64,000 bases of DNA from an uncultured Polaribacter sp. (GCF_947501385.1 NZ_CANMVP010000009.1:91654-155653), one strand, 5' to 3'. Positions 1 through 9,256 are shown, counted from the stretch's first letter. Numbers and translations: made by a program. Notes: a model not told the origin generated them from the letters alone.

Positions 1-78
1 TTTGGCACCTATACTCAATCTATACATTATAGTTATGATCCAAGTACTTTTGCCGTTTGGTTAGGATATCATTTTTAA
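1..78 (+). CDS. C-terminal end of an outer-membrane beta-barrel protein (partial)
   Basis: The window opens inside an open frame (frame 1) that ends with TAA at 76-78. The 25 visible residues end in VWLGYHF: alternating aromatic/hydrophobic residues with a terminal Phe, which is the usual last strand and BAM recognition signal of a Gram-negative outer-membrane barrel. Only this tail is visible, so the family cannot be named. It is transcribed rightward into the repeat-rich gap that follows. Confidence 0.6.
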   Translation, partial: FGTYTQSIHYSYDPSTFAVWLGYHF

Positions 79-240
79 CCTTTAAGTATTTAAATTTAAC
101 ACTTAAACTTTAGTAACATTGAGCATTGCTTCTCTCTGAAATAGATAAACAAAGCCTCCAATAGCTCTAATAACCCGCTACAAGAACAGCTGGTACTCAC
201 TCTTAGAGGTCACCAACTCCAACCCATCGATGACCACTCT

Positions 241-440
241 AGAATACATCCACACCCTTTTAGGAACCTACTACCCATCCTTTCGAGGCACATCTATAAC
301 TATTTTAGAACCTATCTACACCCTATCTTAGACGTATTAACACCTGGTTCAGAACCTATTGACACCTCCTCTGAGACCTATTGCCCCCTCGTTCGGAACG
401 TATCGATACCCCGTCCAGAACCTATCGACCCCTCTATAAT
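241..440. repeat. Degenerate tandem array, about 22-nt period
   Basis: About nine head-to-tail units begin at 241, 262, 286, 307, 330, 351, 374, 395 and 417, spaced 21-24 nt. The best shared form is AGAACCTATCGACACC followed by a variable 6 nt. Units differ at many positions, so this is an old or fast-diverging array. The period is not a multiple of three and all frames are broken, so it is not a repeat protein. A second array of the same period lies at 912-1032, on the other side of a decayed gene. The 79-240 stretch holds nothing else I recognise. Confidence 0.7.
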
Positions 441-470
441 TATCCATATAAGTTATGTCTTTTTACTCTT

Positions 471-863
471 TTAAGAGTTAGCTGTTGCTTCAGATGCTGG
501 TGTACTGCCATCACCAGGGAAAAATTGTTTTAAGTCGTTATAAATGGCGGTCATACCTACTACGTTTTCTTTAGCTAGGTAACGCATATGGCGGTAAATG
601 GTTAAATAGCTTTGGTGTACATCGTAATCTAATAGTATTTTAGTGTGTTAGGCATCGGTAAGAATGTGTTTAATCTGATCTCTCCAACCATCTAACAGCA
701 AACGGGAGGTGTTATCTCGATTGAGTTCTGCCATGTCTACATGTGTGGGAATGGCCCTGGGATTGTTCCCAGCATACTGCAGTACTTTTTGTACCCTAAG
801 TTTATTTTCTTCGTTAATAGCATAAACGTTGGCTTTCTCTCTAGGAAGCTCGGTAGGGCTACT
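471..863 (-). pseudogene. Decayed gene remnant with an in-frame stop, family not recognised
   Basis: Read leftward, one frame runs from 863 to a TAA at 473-471 with protein-like composition, including the segments LRVQKVLQYAGNNPRAIP, LLLDGWRDQIKHI and YLTIYRHMRYLAKENVVG, and a polar tail GDGSTPASEATANS. It is interrupted by TAA at 650-648 and bounded upstream by TAG at 866-864, and there is no plausible start or ribosome site. It therefore looks like the 3' part of a dead gene. Sense codons remain plausible on both sides of the stop, so decay is fairly recent. It lies exactly between two 22-nt repeat arrays. I do not recognise the family. Confidence 0.55.
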
Positions 864-911
864 CTACGCCCAGTACCCACAAGGCCTAAACGCTATGCTT
901 ACAACGCGACG

Positions 912-1032
912 GAGTTCTAGTTACATCTCTGAAGAGTTGTAGTTACATCTCCGCCGAGTTCTAGTTACTTCTCTGAAGAGTTGTAGTTATATCTCCGCCG
1001 AGTTCTAGTTACTTTTCTAGCGAGCTAGAATT
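912..1032. repeat. Tandem array, 22-nt units in a 44-nt higher-order pattern
   Basis: Five units of exactly 22 nt start at 912, 934, 956, 978 and 1000, with a partial sixth at 1022. Odd units read GAGTTCTAGTTACATCTCTG plus AA, and even units GAGTTGTAGTTACATCTCCG plus CC. The alternation of C/G at unit position 6 and of the ending gives a 44-nt dimer. It is much better conserved than the array at 241-440 but has the same period. The rest of the gap, to 1210, holds only a dispersed half-repeat (ACGAGTTCAGCATGACAA, about 1179-1196). Confidence 0.85.
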
Positions 1033-1210
1033 AATAGGCTTTATTAATTTGTGGTGAGTTTTTACCACTTAGATAGTTCTGTTCCATACGATGATCTGTT
1101 TTTAAATGACCAATTACAGGCTCTTCTTCTAAACTTCTTACGTTTGGTTCTCTTTTTTATTATATATCTGATACTGAAACGAGTTCAGCATGACAACTCA
1201 TTAAAAAATA

Positions 1211-1951
1211 TTAAACAGACGCCTTCATTAATTCTCTGTTCATTCTTGCAATGTTGTCTAAAGAAATTCCTTTAGGACATTCTACTTCACAAGCACCTGT
1301 ATTTGTGCAATTTCCAAAACCTTCTAAATCCATCTGTGCAACCATGTTTTTAACACGATCTGCAGCTTCTACTTGCCCTTGTGGTAACAAAGCATATTGA
1401 GATACTTTCGCACCTACAAATAACATTGCAGAAGAGTTTTTACAACTTGCAACACAAGCACCACAACCAATACAGGTTGCTGCATCCATTGCTTCGTCTG
1501 CTGCATGTTTAGAAATAGGAATTGAGTTTGCATCTTGGGTATTTCCTGAGGTATTTACAGAAATATATCCACCTGCATGCTGTATTCTATCAAAAGCAGA
1601 TCTGTCTACTACTAAATCTTTAATTACTGGAAAAGAAGCAGCTCTAAATGGCTCAATTGTAATTGTATCGCCGTCTTTAAACATACGCATATGTAACTGA
1701 CAAGTTGTTACACCTCTATCAGGTCCATGTGCTTCTCCATTGATATACATAGAACACATTCCACAAATTCCTTCTCTACAATCGTGATCAAAAGCAACGG
1801 GTTGTTCACCAGCGTTTACTAATTGTTCGTTTAAAACATCCATCATTTCTAAAAAAGACATGCTTCCTGAAATTTCAGCTATTTTATAATCGACCATTTT
1901 ACCTTTGTCGTTTGCATCTACTTGACGCCAAATCTTAAGTGTTAAGTTCAT
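1211..1951 (-). CDS. sdhB: Succinate dehydrogenase/fumarate reductase iron-sulfur subunit
   Basis: Electron-transfer subunit of complex II, carrying electrons from the FAD subunit to the membrane quinone site on the cytoplasmic face. The 246-aa protein shows the [2Fe-2S] ligands C58, C63, C66 and C84 (CREGICGMC and a later Cys), then [11 protein letters not shown] for the [4Fe-4S] cluster, and a final Cys-rich segment [12 protein letters not shown] for the third cluster. Length and motif order fit the type-B enzyme of Bacteroidetes. It is the last gene of a leftward sdhC-sdhA-sdhB operon, but is separated from sdhA by an inserted S23 gene (2020-2397), leaving 485 nt between sdhA and sdhB. The Met start at 1951 directly precedes [10 protein letters not shown], the expected N-terminus. 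Confidence 0.96.
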   Translation of the reverse strand: MNLTLKIWRQVDANDKGKMVDYKIAEISGSMSFLEMMDVLNEQLVNAGEQPVAFDHDCREGICGMCSMYINGEAHGPDRGVTTCQLHMRMFKDGDTITIEPFRAASFPVIKDLVVDRSAFDRIQHAGGYISVNTSGNTQDANSIPISKHAADEAMDAATCIGCGACVASCKNSSAMLFVGAKVSQYALLPQGQVEAADRVKNMVAQMDLEGFGNCTNTGACEVECPKGISLDNIARMNRELMKASV

Positions 1952-2019
1952 TGTTTGTGAGTTATTTTGTTATTGGTTATTCAGTTATTTTTGTAAAAAA
2001 CTAAATAAGCCTCTCTTTT

Positions 2020-2397
2020 TTACTTTAACTTTTGATTTTTTAAATACTTAATGTATCCATTTAAAATCAAAAGCGTTTTATTGTGTATTGTTCTTAATTC
2101 TGTTAAATTTTCTGATGAAACATAACCTTCATCAAAAGCAATAATTCCATGATCTAAAGTTTCAAATAGTGAACCTCTGGCAATTCTACAAAACTGAATA
2201 TTCTCTTGAAAATGAAATCTTCCATAACCTTCAGCAATATTATTTCCAACAGACCTTGCAGCTCTTTTAATCTGATCTATTAATGCGTACTTTTCACTAT
2301 TTGGCAGTTTGATAATAATATTATTTTTTACAAATAATATTAAGTTTCTTGCTTCTTTCCAACAAGACAGTTCTTCAAAAGATTTAAAACTACTCAA
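2020..2397 (-). CDS. Four-helix-bundle protein, S23/IVS family (inserted in sdh operon)
   Basis: A 125-aa protein of the family annotated as 23S rRNA intervening-sequence (IVS) or S23 protein. The signature is ARSVGNNIAEGYGR (around residues 48-61), with a preceding SFKSFEELSCWKEARNL helix and a last helix ending in YIKYLKNQ. Family members form pentameric four-helix bundles; the same fold includes the Avd protein of diversity-generating retroelements. The molecular role of solo copies is unknown. The start is TTG (2397-2395), in line with paralogues starting at the same motif. It sits between sdhA and sdhB, and its flanks contain short complementary stretches (TTTTGTAA upstream, TTACAAAA downstream in mRNA sense), but these are AT-rich and weak. 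See the paralogues at 36693 and 40357. Confidence 0.85.
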   Translation of the reverse strand: MSSFKSFEELSCWKEARNLILFVKNNIIIKLPNSEKYALIDQIKRAARSVGNNIAEGYGRFHFQENIQFCRIARGSLFETLDHGIIAFDEGYVSSENLTELRTIHNKTLLILNGYIKYLKNQKLK

Positions 2398-2436
2398 CCT
2401 AAATAACTTAATTTACAAAATAATTTAATAACTAAA

Positions 2437-4434
2437 CTATTTATACGAACGCTCCTTTACTTCTATATTCTCGTAAACCAATGCTTCTTTATGTAAAACA
2501 GCATCTTTTGGTTCTCCTTTATATTCCCAAGCAGAAACAAATTGAAATTCTTTTATTCTCTTTGCTTCTCCGTCTGGTGTTTGATATTCTTCTCTAAAGT
2601 GTCCTCCTGCAGATTCTTCTCTCACCAAAGCATCTTTTGCAAACAACTCTCCTAATTCTAAGAAATCTGCAACTCTACCTGCTTTTGCCAATTGCTCATT
2701 ATATTCATGGTCATTACCAGGAACAATTACATTCTCCCAGAAATCTTTTCTTAAAGCAGAAATATCTTCAATGGCTGTTTTTAAACCTTCAGCATTTCTA
2801 GACATTCCACATTTATCCCACATAATTTTTCCTAATTTTTTGTGGTAATAATCTACAGAATGTGTTCCTTTATTATTGACAAAAAACTGAATTCTTTCTG
2901 ACACTTCTTTTTCTGCGGCTTCAAATTCTGGAGTATCTGTTGAAATTTTTCCAGTTCTAATATCATCCGCTAAATAATCTCCAATTGTATAAGGTAAAAC
3001 GAAATATCCATCAGCTAAACCTTGCATTAATGCAGAAGCTCCTAATCTGTTTGCGCCGTGATCAGAGAAATTTGCTTCACCGATTGCATAACAGCCAGGA
3101 ATCGTCGTCATCAAATTATAATCGACCCAAACACCGCCCATGGTATAGTGTACTGCTGGATAAATCATCATTGGTGTTTCATACGGATTCTCATCTACAA
3201 TTTTCTCGTACATCTGAAATAAATTTCCATATTTCGCTCGTACAATTTCTTGACCTAATTCTTTAATTTTTGCTTCCGAAGGATTGACAATATTATGAAT
3301 CTTCGCTTGCTCTGTTCCATAACGAACAAAAGACGCAGCAAAATCTAAATAGACCGCTTCACCAGTTGCATTTACACCATAGCCAGCATCACAACGTTCT
3401 TTTGCTGCTCTCGATGCCACATCACGGGGCACCAAATTCCCAAATGCAGGATATCTTCTTTCTAAATAATAATCTCTATCTTCTTCTTTTAATTGCATAG
3501 GTTTTAATGTTCCTGCTTTTATTGCTTCAACATCTTTTAAATGTTTTGGGACCCAAATTCTACCATCATTTCTTAAAGATTCAGACATCAATGTTAATTT
3601 CGACTGATAATCTCCAGAACGAGGAATACATGTCGGGTGAATTTGTGTATAACAAGGGTTTGCAAAATAGGCTCCTTTTTTATGCACTTTCCAACCTGCA
3701 GTTACGTTAGAACCCATGGCGTTGGTAGATAAGAAATATACGTTTCCGTAACCACCAGAAGCAATTACAACTGCATGTGCAGAATGACGTTCGATTTCTC
3801 CTGTAACTAAATTACGTGCAATAATTCCACGAGCTTTTCCATCAACCACCACCACATCTAACATTTCATGACGATTGAACATTTCAATCTTTCCACGCGC
3901 AATTTGCCTGTTCATTGCAGAATATGCACCTAATAATAATTGCTGACCTGTTTGTCCTTTTGCGTAGAAAGTTCTAGAAACTAAAACTCCACCAAAAGAA
4001 CGGTTGTCTAACAAACCACCATAATCACGTGCAAAAGGAACTCCTTGTGCCACACATTGATCGATGATATTTGCAGAAACCTCTGCCAATCTATATACGT
4101 TTGATTCTCTCGAACGATAATCGCCACCTTTTACGGTATCATAAAATAATCTATAGGTAGAATCGCCATCTCCTTGATAATTTTTTGCGGCATTAATTCC
4201 TCCTTGTGCTGCAATAGAATGCGCTCTTCTTGGCGAATCTTGGTATGCAAATGCTTTTACATTGTAGCCCAATTCTGCCAACGTTGCAGCAGCAGAACCA
4301 CCTGCCAAACCTGTACCTACAACAATTACATCGATATGACGTTTGTTAGCAGGATTTACTAAATTGATATGATTTTTATACTCTGTCCATTTCTCTTTAA
4401 GTGGACCTTGTGGTACTTTTGAATCTAAAGCCAT
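2437..4434 (-). CDS. sdhA: Succinate dehydrogenase/fumarate reductase flavoprotein subunit
   Basis: Catalytic subunit of complex II, oxidising succinate to fumarate with covalently bound FAD. The 665-aa protein has the Rossmann dinucleotide motif [17 protein letters not shown] (about residues 41-57), the flavin attachment region [14 protein letters not shown], the active-site stretch HPTCIP, and the C-terminal FAD cap [10 protein letters not shown] with [18 protein letters not shown]. Length is normal for the Bacteroidetes/epsilon-type enzyme. It starts 12 nt after the sdhC stop, so the two are co-transcribed. The Met start at 4434 leads into [12 protein letters not shown], typical for the family. 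Confidence 0.96.
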   Translation of the reverse strand: MALDSKVPQGPLKEKWTEYKNHINLVNPANKRHIDVIVVGTGLAGGSAAATLAELGYNVKAFAYQDSPRRAHSIAAQGGINAAKNYQGDGDSTYRLFYDTVKGGDYRSRESNVYRLAEVSANIIDQCVAQGVPFARDYGGLLDNRSFGGVLVSRTFYAKGQTGQQLLLGAYSAMNRQIARGKIEMFNRHEMLDVVVVDGKARGIIARNLVTGEIERHSAHAVVIASGGYGNVYFLSTNAMGSNVTAGWKVHKKGAYFANPCYTQIHPTCIPRSGDYQSKLTLMSESLRNDGRIWVPKHLKDVEAIKAGTLKPMQLKEEDRDYYLERRYPAFGNLVPRDVASRAAKERCDAGYGVNATGEAVYLDFAASFVRYGTEQAKIHNIVNPSEAKIKELGQEIVRAKYGNLFQMYEKIVDENPYETPMMIYPAVHYTMGGVWVDYNLMTTIPGCYAIGEANFSDHGANRLGASALMQGLADGYFVLPYTIGDYLADDIRTGKISTDTPEFEAAEKEVSERIQFFVNNKGTHSVDYYHKKLGKIMWDKCGMSRNAEGLKTAIEDISALRKDFWENVIVPGNDHEYNEQLAKAGRVADFLELGELFAKDALVREESAGGHFREEYQTPDGEAKRIKEFQFVSAWEYKGEPKDAVLHKEALVYENIEVKERSYK

Positions 4435-4446
4435 AATATTATAAGA

Positions 4447-5121
4447 TTAATGGTTAAAGTGATGGTAAAGTGCAATAAAAATAAAACCTGCTGGAATTAT
4501 AATTGCATAAGCCTTACCAAAATTATCTAATTTTTTTCTTAAAGAAGCTGCTCCTACAGATTGAAATGCTGATGTAAAGCCGTGCGCCAAATGCAAACCT
4601 AAAAACACAAATGCTAAAACATACGCTCCAACTCTAATTGGATTCACAAATTTATGAACCAATTCTTCATGATAACGAAAACCTTCAACTCCTTCCATTG
4701 TTCCTGACCAATCTCCTTGAATAAATTTTGTATTGATTTCTGGAAACCAAAAATCGATAAAGTGTAATAGTATAAAAGCTAAAATGGTAACTCCACTCCA
4801 AATCATGTTTCTACTCATCCAACTTGAATTTGCAGCACCGTTATTTTTAGCATACGAGACTTTTCTTGCTCTCGAATTTCTAATTTCTAAAATGAAACCC
4901 ATCACAAAGTGAAACACCACCGCAAAAATTAAGACAGGCTGTAATGCAAATTGAACTATAGGATTTGTACCCATAAAATGTGACACTTCATTGAATAGTT
5001 CTGGACTAAAAACCGATAAAATGTTTATTGATAAATGCTGAAGTAAGAAGAACATCAGAAAAAACGCTGAAAGCGCCATTGCTACCTTTCTTCCAATTGA
5101 AGATTTGAAAAATCCGCTCAT
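4447..5121 (-). CDS. sdhC: Succinate dehydrogenase cytochrome b subunit
   Basis: Membrane anchor of complex II. The 224-aa protein has five hydrophobic helices and several His residues in them (for example FFLLQHLSINI, VVFHFVMGF, ILLHFIDF, GLHLAHGFTSA), consistent with the di-heme b558 type-B anchor in which one polypeptide replaces SdhC and SdhD. It is the first gene of the leftward operon and is preceded by a clear -7 box at 5149-5156. It binds menaquinone in this family by inference from homologues. Confidence 0.93.
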   Translation of the reverse strand: MSGFFKSSIGRKVAMALSAFFLMFFLLQHLSINILSVFSPELFNEVSHFMGTNPIVQFALQPVLIFAVVFHFVMGFILEIRNSRARKVSYAKNNGAANSSWMSRNMIWSGVTILAFILLHFIDFWFPEINTKFIQGDWSGTMEGVEGFRYHEELVHKFVNPIRVGAYVLAFVFLGLHLAHGFTSAFQSVGAASLRKKLDNFGKAYAIIIPAGFIFIALYHHFNH

Positions 5122-5148
5122 TGTATAAATTGGTTAAAATTTTAACAA

Positions 5149-5180
5149 CAAAAATACGGCTAAACAAATGCCAAAGCAAA
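5149..5180 (-). promoter_or_regulatory. Promoter of the sdh operon
   Basis: On the minus strand the -7 element TATTTTTG lies at 5156-5149 and a TTTG -33 element at 5180-5177, 20 nt apart, matching the Bacteroidetes housekeeping promoter (TTTG ... TAnnTTTG). The predicted start of transcription is about 20 nt before the sdhC ATG. Confidence 0.6.
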
Positions 5181-5337
5181 GAAATTACAACGTTTTCGTT
5201 CGTATTTAGAACAGTTTTAAATTAGTAAAGCACAATTTTTAAAAATCACGAAGTAATGCATTAAAAACTGATAGCTTTACTAATCTCTTTTTTTGAGTAG
5301 AATCTTTGAATGCTTATCAAAAAAATCGTAGAATTTT

Positions 5338-5949
5338 TTAGTTTGAAGCCACTAAACACTTGTTATTTTTCCACTTCCCTTTGAGTTCTTTTTTAGGGAT
5401 AATTTTACCCTCACAAGTTAAAAAATTGCCTTTCTTATCTTTTTTGATAATTTTCATTTTTCCTTGTTTAATTGCATTTATAATTTTATAAATTAAGCTA
5501 TTTCTTGGCGTTTTACTTCTTCTCTTTATCAGCTTTAAACCCTCATCATTATTATGCAAATCCATTTCTGATGAAATTTCATCAGGCACAAAACCATCTT
5601 CTAGCTTCAATTTTTTGTACGTTATATAATTATCTTTTTCATGTGCTTTTCCTAAAGATTTTGCAGAAGATTTACCGATTTCTTGACGCAATCTTGCCAT
5701 CCAATAAGCGTGTCTAAAAGCATCTACTTGTCCGCCAGCTGCGTCTCCATCTAGTAAATTTGTATTTCTAATAGAATCTGCTACTTTATTGGTTTCATTA
5801 GAAATTTTTAGAGATGTTTTTGCTTTGAACGGATGAAATAGCACCCATCTCTTTATAGGACCAGATAATTTTAGAAAGTTTTTAAAATCAGATTGTGCGT
5901 TTACAGAAATAGCTACTGTAAAAAAAAGCATGGGAAGGTGTTTTTTCAT
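5338..5949 (-). CDS. Small secreted protein resembling the DUF6973 family
   Basis: A 203-aa protein with a cleavable signal peptide (MKKHLPMLFFTVAISVNAQ). The middle carries a conserved-looking His/Asp segment: DGDAAGGQVDAFRHAYWMAR, then LGKAHEKDN and SEMDLHNNDEGLKL. The pattern of DAFRHAYW, AHE and DLHNN suggests a metal or phosphate-binding enzyme core and resembles what is annotated as DUF6973, but I cannot assign an activity. The C-terminal third is Lys-rich. It ends before an 11-bp inverted repeat (5221-5231 with 5274-5284). It begins six nt after the stop of the broken SRPBCC gene on the same strand, so the two may once have been an operon. Confidence 0.6.
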   Translation of the reverse strand: MKKHLPMLFFTVAISVNAQSDFKNFLKLSGPIKRWVLFHPFKAKTSLKISNETNKVADSIRNTNLLDGDAAGGQVDAFRHAYWMARLRQEIGKSSAKSLGKAHEKDNYITYKKLKLEDGFVPDEISSEMDLHNNDEGLKLIKRRSKTPRNSLIYKIINAIKQGKMKIIKKDKKGNFLTCEGKIIPKKELKGKWKNNKCLVASN

Positions 5950-5955
5950 AAATAA

Positions 5956-6372
5956 TTACTGATTTTCTGAATAGTTTTTAAAATTATTTAATACAGCTTG
6001 CCAACCTGATTTCTGCATGTCTTCTAGATTCATTTTTTCAGGTTCAAAAATGTTTTCAACTATTGTTTTTTGCCCTTTGTCTATAAGTTTTACTTCCACT
6101 TTTCTGCCATCATCTAAAGTATAGGCAATCAATTTATGCGCAACAACTTTAGTATAAGTTCCACCAATGTCGAAACTCATATTACCCTCTTTTGAGGCCA
6201 TTGTTGAAGAAAATTTACCTGCTTTTCATAAATTATTTTCAGCATTTGGACAATACCAATCATCTGAAGCAAAATTCCATTTTGTGATGTGTTCTGGTTG
6301 CGTCCAAAATTCCCAAACTTTTTCGATGGGTTTATCAACCGAAATTTCTATTTTTTTGTTTCCATAACACAT
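5956..6372 (-). pseudogene. SRPBCC/AHSA1-family protein broken by one TGA
   Basis: The frame from ATG (6372-6370) to the stop at 5956 encodes a 139-codon START-like (activator of Hsp90 ATPase 1-like) domain: ISVDKPIEKVWEFWTQPEHI, WNFASDDWYCPNAENN, then MSFDIGGTYTKV and the final amphipathic helix MQKSGWQAVLNNFKNYSE. After NAENNL a TGA at 6228-6226 replaces what is usually an Arg or Lys codon (family form NDLxxGGKF). Sequence on both sides remains in frame and well conserved, so this is a single recent nonsense change. Only the downstream part (from 6201) could be re-initiated, and it lacks the first strand and helix of the fold. The family binds hydrophobic ligands. Confidence 0.75.
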
Positions 6373-6384
6373 TGACTTTTATAA

Positions 6385-6413
6385 CCCCTAAAGGGTTTGG
6401 AACCCTTTAGGGG
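6385..6413. terminator. Perfect 13-bp hairpin, probable terminator/dispersed repeat
   Basis: CCCCTAAAGGGTT (6385-6397), loop TGG, and its exact complement (6401-6413). It lies between the end of the propeller gene (minus strand, stop at 6428) and the next minus-strand gene, where it would terminate leftward transcription. Its form is close to intergenic palindromes common in flavobacteria. Confidence 0.6.
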
Positions 6414-6427
6414 CTACGTTATAATTA

Positions 6428-9256
6428 CTACTTTATTTCAAACGTACTTTCTACATCCCCAATTTTTACCATATATTTTCCTTTTGGTAAATAAAACACA
6501 CCATTTTTAGCTTCTTTTAATTCGGTTTTTTGGTTTGCTTTTTCAAAAGCTCTTTTTCCTTTTTTAGAGAAAGAAACATCAAATAGTGCTTCGTTATATC
6601 CTTTGTCTGCATCAAAAGAAATAGCATTTACTTTTACGTCATCACTAAAAACATCAATCGTTATTTTTCTACTTGAATTTGAGTAAAAAGGAATTTTAAT
6701 CTCTGGTGTAAAAGCATCTCTCCATTGGCTCCAAGAACGTCCCCAATTTTCGCTTTTTCTAATATTATTTATTGCAAAAACATGCATTGATCTTCCTAGA
6801 ACTTCATCATTCATTAATTGAAGCGCAGCAATATCTGCTTTGTATAAACTTCTTCCGTGTGTTCCTACAATTAAATGTTTTGCTGTTGGCTGAATCACCA
6901 AATCGTGCACAGCAACATTTGGTAAATCTTTACGAAACGCTTCCCAAGAATTTCCTTGATTGAAAGAAACATAGAGTCCATTATCAGTTCCTACATACAG
7001 CACATTTTCGTTTGCAGGATCTTCTTTAATGACATTTACTGGTGCTGTTGGAATGTTACTGCCAATATTTTTCCAAGTTTGTCCGTAATCATCAGAAACA
7101 TACACATAGGTTGTAAAATCATCAAATCTGTAACCGTTTAAAGTTGCATATACGCGTTCTTTTTTATGTGCTGAAGCAATGACTCTTGAAACCCATAAAT
7201 TTTGTGGTAAGTTGTTAGAAATTCGCGACCAACTTCCGCCACCGTTTTTCGTTATGTTGATGTATCCATCATCTGAACCTACATAAATTAACCCAAACTG
7301 AAACGGACTTTCAGAAATGGACGTTAAAGTTCCATACGCAACATTTCCTTTCTTTCCACCAGCTGTTAAATCTTCTGAAATGGTTTCCCAATCATCCCCT
7401 TGATTTAAAGAACGATGCAATTTATTTCCACCTAAATATAAAATATCTTGATTGTGTTTCGATAAATGAATGGGTGTTTGCCAGTTAAATCTGTAAGGAG
7501 TTTCACCCAAAGCATGTTTTGGCTGAATGTATTCGTTCTTGCCCGTTTCTCTATTGATTCTGTAATAATTTCCAAACTGATAGCCTGTATACACAATATT
7601 TGGATTTCTATCATCTACTTGCACTTGCATACCATCGCCACCCATAATAGATTCATACGGATTTTGACCTGATTGTTGCCAACTTTTATTGATTCTCGCA
7701 TTGTTAGGCGCAACCCAAACACCGTTATCTTGCAAACCACCATAGACTTTATAATTTTTCTGATTGTCTGCGTATACCGAATAAAATTGCCCAACAGCAG
7801 GATCGTTTAGCTTGATCCAATTTTCACCATCATCATAAGAAAGATTTAAACCACCATCATTTCCATTTAAAATATGACCCGATTTATTCGGGTTTACCCA
7901 CAGTGCTTGATGATCTGAATGTACATTTTCTTTACTAATAGATGTAAATGTTTTTCCACCATCTTTCGATTTTATAATAGGAACTCCCATCACGTAAATG
8001 CCGTTTTCATCTTGCAAATCGACCCTTATTTCACCAAAATAATAACCATAAGAACTATACACACCGTCTAAAAAGTTGTCGTGTGTTTTGTTCCAAGACA
8101 AACCACCATTTGTAGTTTTAAAAACCTCTGCACCAATTACCTGTGTATCAAACAACATGGCATTGGCATCTTCTAAATAACTTGCCAAATCTATAGGTTT
8201 TACAGTACCAACACGTACCATTTGTTTTACATTTTCGGCTCTATATTTTTCTTGAAATCCGTTATTCTTTAAATAGGTGTTTAATTTTTTATCTGTTAAT
8301 TTTAAGAAGTCTGCAGCAGACATTGTTTTAAAATCTTCTTTTGTCAAATCGTCTGACGGTTTTTTAGCTGCGTCTTTTGGTCTTCTAAATTGACTATCAT
8401 GCAACGCATAGACTGTATTTTCGTTAAAAACAGCCAATCCTATTCTACCAACACCGTTTCCTGTTGGAAAACCGCTTTTATCAGCAATTTTTGTCCAAGA
8501 AGAACCTGCATCTGTACTTTTATAAATTGCAGAATTGCTTCCATCGCCATCAAAATTCCATGCTTTACGCGCTCTTTCCCAAGAAGCAGCATACATTATA
8601 TTAAAATTTTCTGGAGCAAAAGCAACATCAATAACTCCAGTATCATTATTTATGAATAAAGATTTTGTCCAAGTTTTTCCACCATCAATTGTTTTAAAAA
8701 TTCCTCTTTCTTCATTTGAAGAATACAAATGACCTATGACACCAACAATTACTTCATCAGAATTATTTGGATTGATGAGAATTCTACTTACGTGGTGAGC
8801 ATCTGGCAAACCAACATTCGTCCATGTTTTACCTTTATCTGTAGATTTTAACATTCCAATTCCTGCGTAGGAAGAACGTGAAGAATTTTTTTCTCCTGTA
8901 CCTACCCAAATCGTTCCAGAATTCCAATCTACGGCAATATCACCCACATTTTGTGTTGGTGAACTGTCTAAAAGGGGCGTAAAAGTGGTTCCATTATTAT
9001 TTGTGTACCACAAACCTCCAGACGCATAACCCACATAGAATTCGGTTGTATTCTTTGGATTTACAGCAACATCTGCCACACGACCACTCATTACTGTGGG
9101 CCCGATATTGGTAAATGCTACATTTTTTACCAATGAAGCATTCATCATTTGAGATTTCTTTGCTAAAGATTGTTGAATGGTTTCTGAATGGGTAGGTGTT
9201 TGTGCAAGAAAAGTTACAGAAACAAGCATCATTAAAAGCTGAAAAATAGATTTCAT
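6428..9256 (-). CDS. Secreted VPS10/sortilin-like Asp-box beta-propeller protein
   Basis: A 942-aa protein with a signal peptide (MKSIFQLLMMLVSVTFLAQ). It contains many BNR/Asp-box repeats of the form SxDxGxTW: STDKGKTWTNVG, KTIDGGKTWTKS, KSTDAGSSWTKI, SDDYGQTWKNIG and others, plus HDLVIQPTAKHLIVGTHGRS. This builds one or two large propellers of the sortilin/VPS10 or GH74-like type. A catalytic function is not evident and binding to glycans or proteins is possible. There is no T9SS-type C-terminal sorting domain; the end (KYMVKIGDVESTFEIK) is a small beta domain. It is transcribed alone leftward and followed by a strong hairpin. Confidence 0.8.
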   Translation of the reverse strand: MKSIFQLLMMLVSVTFLAQTPTHSETIQQSLAKKSQMMNASLVKNVAFTNIGPTVMSGRVADVAVNPKNTTEFYVGYASGGLWYTNNNGTTFTPLLDSSPTQNVGDIAVDWNSGTIWVGTGEKNSSRSSYAGIGMLKSTDKGKTWTNVGLPDAHHVSRILINPNNSDEVIVGVIGHLYSSNEERGIFKTIDGGKTWTKSLFINNDTGVIDVAFAPENFNIMYAASWERARKAWNFDGDGSNSAIYKSTDAGSSWTKIADKSGFPTGNGVGRIGLAVFNENTVYALHDSQFRRPKDAAKKPSDDLTKEDFKTMSAADFLKLTDKKLNTYLKNNGFQEKYRAENVKQMVRVGTVKPIDLASYLEDANAMLFDTQVIGAEVFKTTNGGLSWNKTHDNFLDGVYSSYGYYFGEIRVDLQDENGIYVMGVPIIKSKDGGKTFTSISKENVHSDHQALWVNPNKSGHILNGNDGGLNLSYDDGENWIKLNDPAVGQFYSVYADNQKNYKVYGGLQDNGVWVAPNNARINKSWQQSGQNPYESIMGGDGMQVQVDDRNPNIVYTGYQFGNYYRINRETGKNEYIQPKHALGETPYRFNWQTPIHLSKHNQDILYLGGNKLHRSLNQGDDWETISEDLTAGGKKGNVAYGTLTSISESPFQFGLIYVGSDDGYINITKNGGGSWSRISNNLPQNLWVSRVIASAHKKERVYATLNGYRFDDFTTYVYVSDDYGQTWKNIGSNIPTAPVNVIKEDPANENVLYVGTDNGLYVSFNQGNSWEAFRKDLPNVAVHDLVIQPTAKHLIVGTHGRSLYKADIAALQLMNDEVLGRSMHVFAINNIRKSENWGRSWSQWRDAFTPEIKIPFYSNSSRKITIDVFSDDVKVNAISFDADKGYNEALFDVSFSKKGKRAFEKANQKTELKEAKNGVFYLPKGKYMVKIGDVESTFEIK

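Noticed and set aside
912..1032. CRISPR array
   Set aside because: Units are directly contiguous without spacers and no cas genes are near.
1051..1275. 74-aa open frame on the plus strand
   Set aside because: Overlaps the end of sdhB and a dispersed half-repeat, has no ribosome site or protein-like composition.
2985..3266. 93-aa frame antisense to sdhA
   Set aside because: Shadow of the sdhA coding sequence.
5221..5284. Inverted repeat ATTAGTAAAGC/GCTTTACTAAT as terminator
   Set aside because: The loop is about 42 nt; the pairing may be chance in AT-rich DNA, so only mentioned with the gene.
7466..7672. Frames opposite the large propeller gene
   Set aside because: Explained by codon bias of the real gene on the minus strand.
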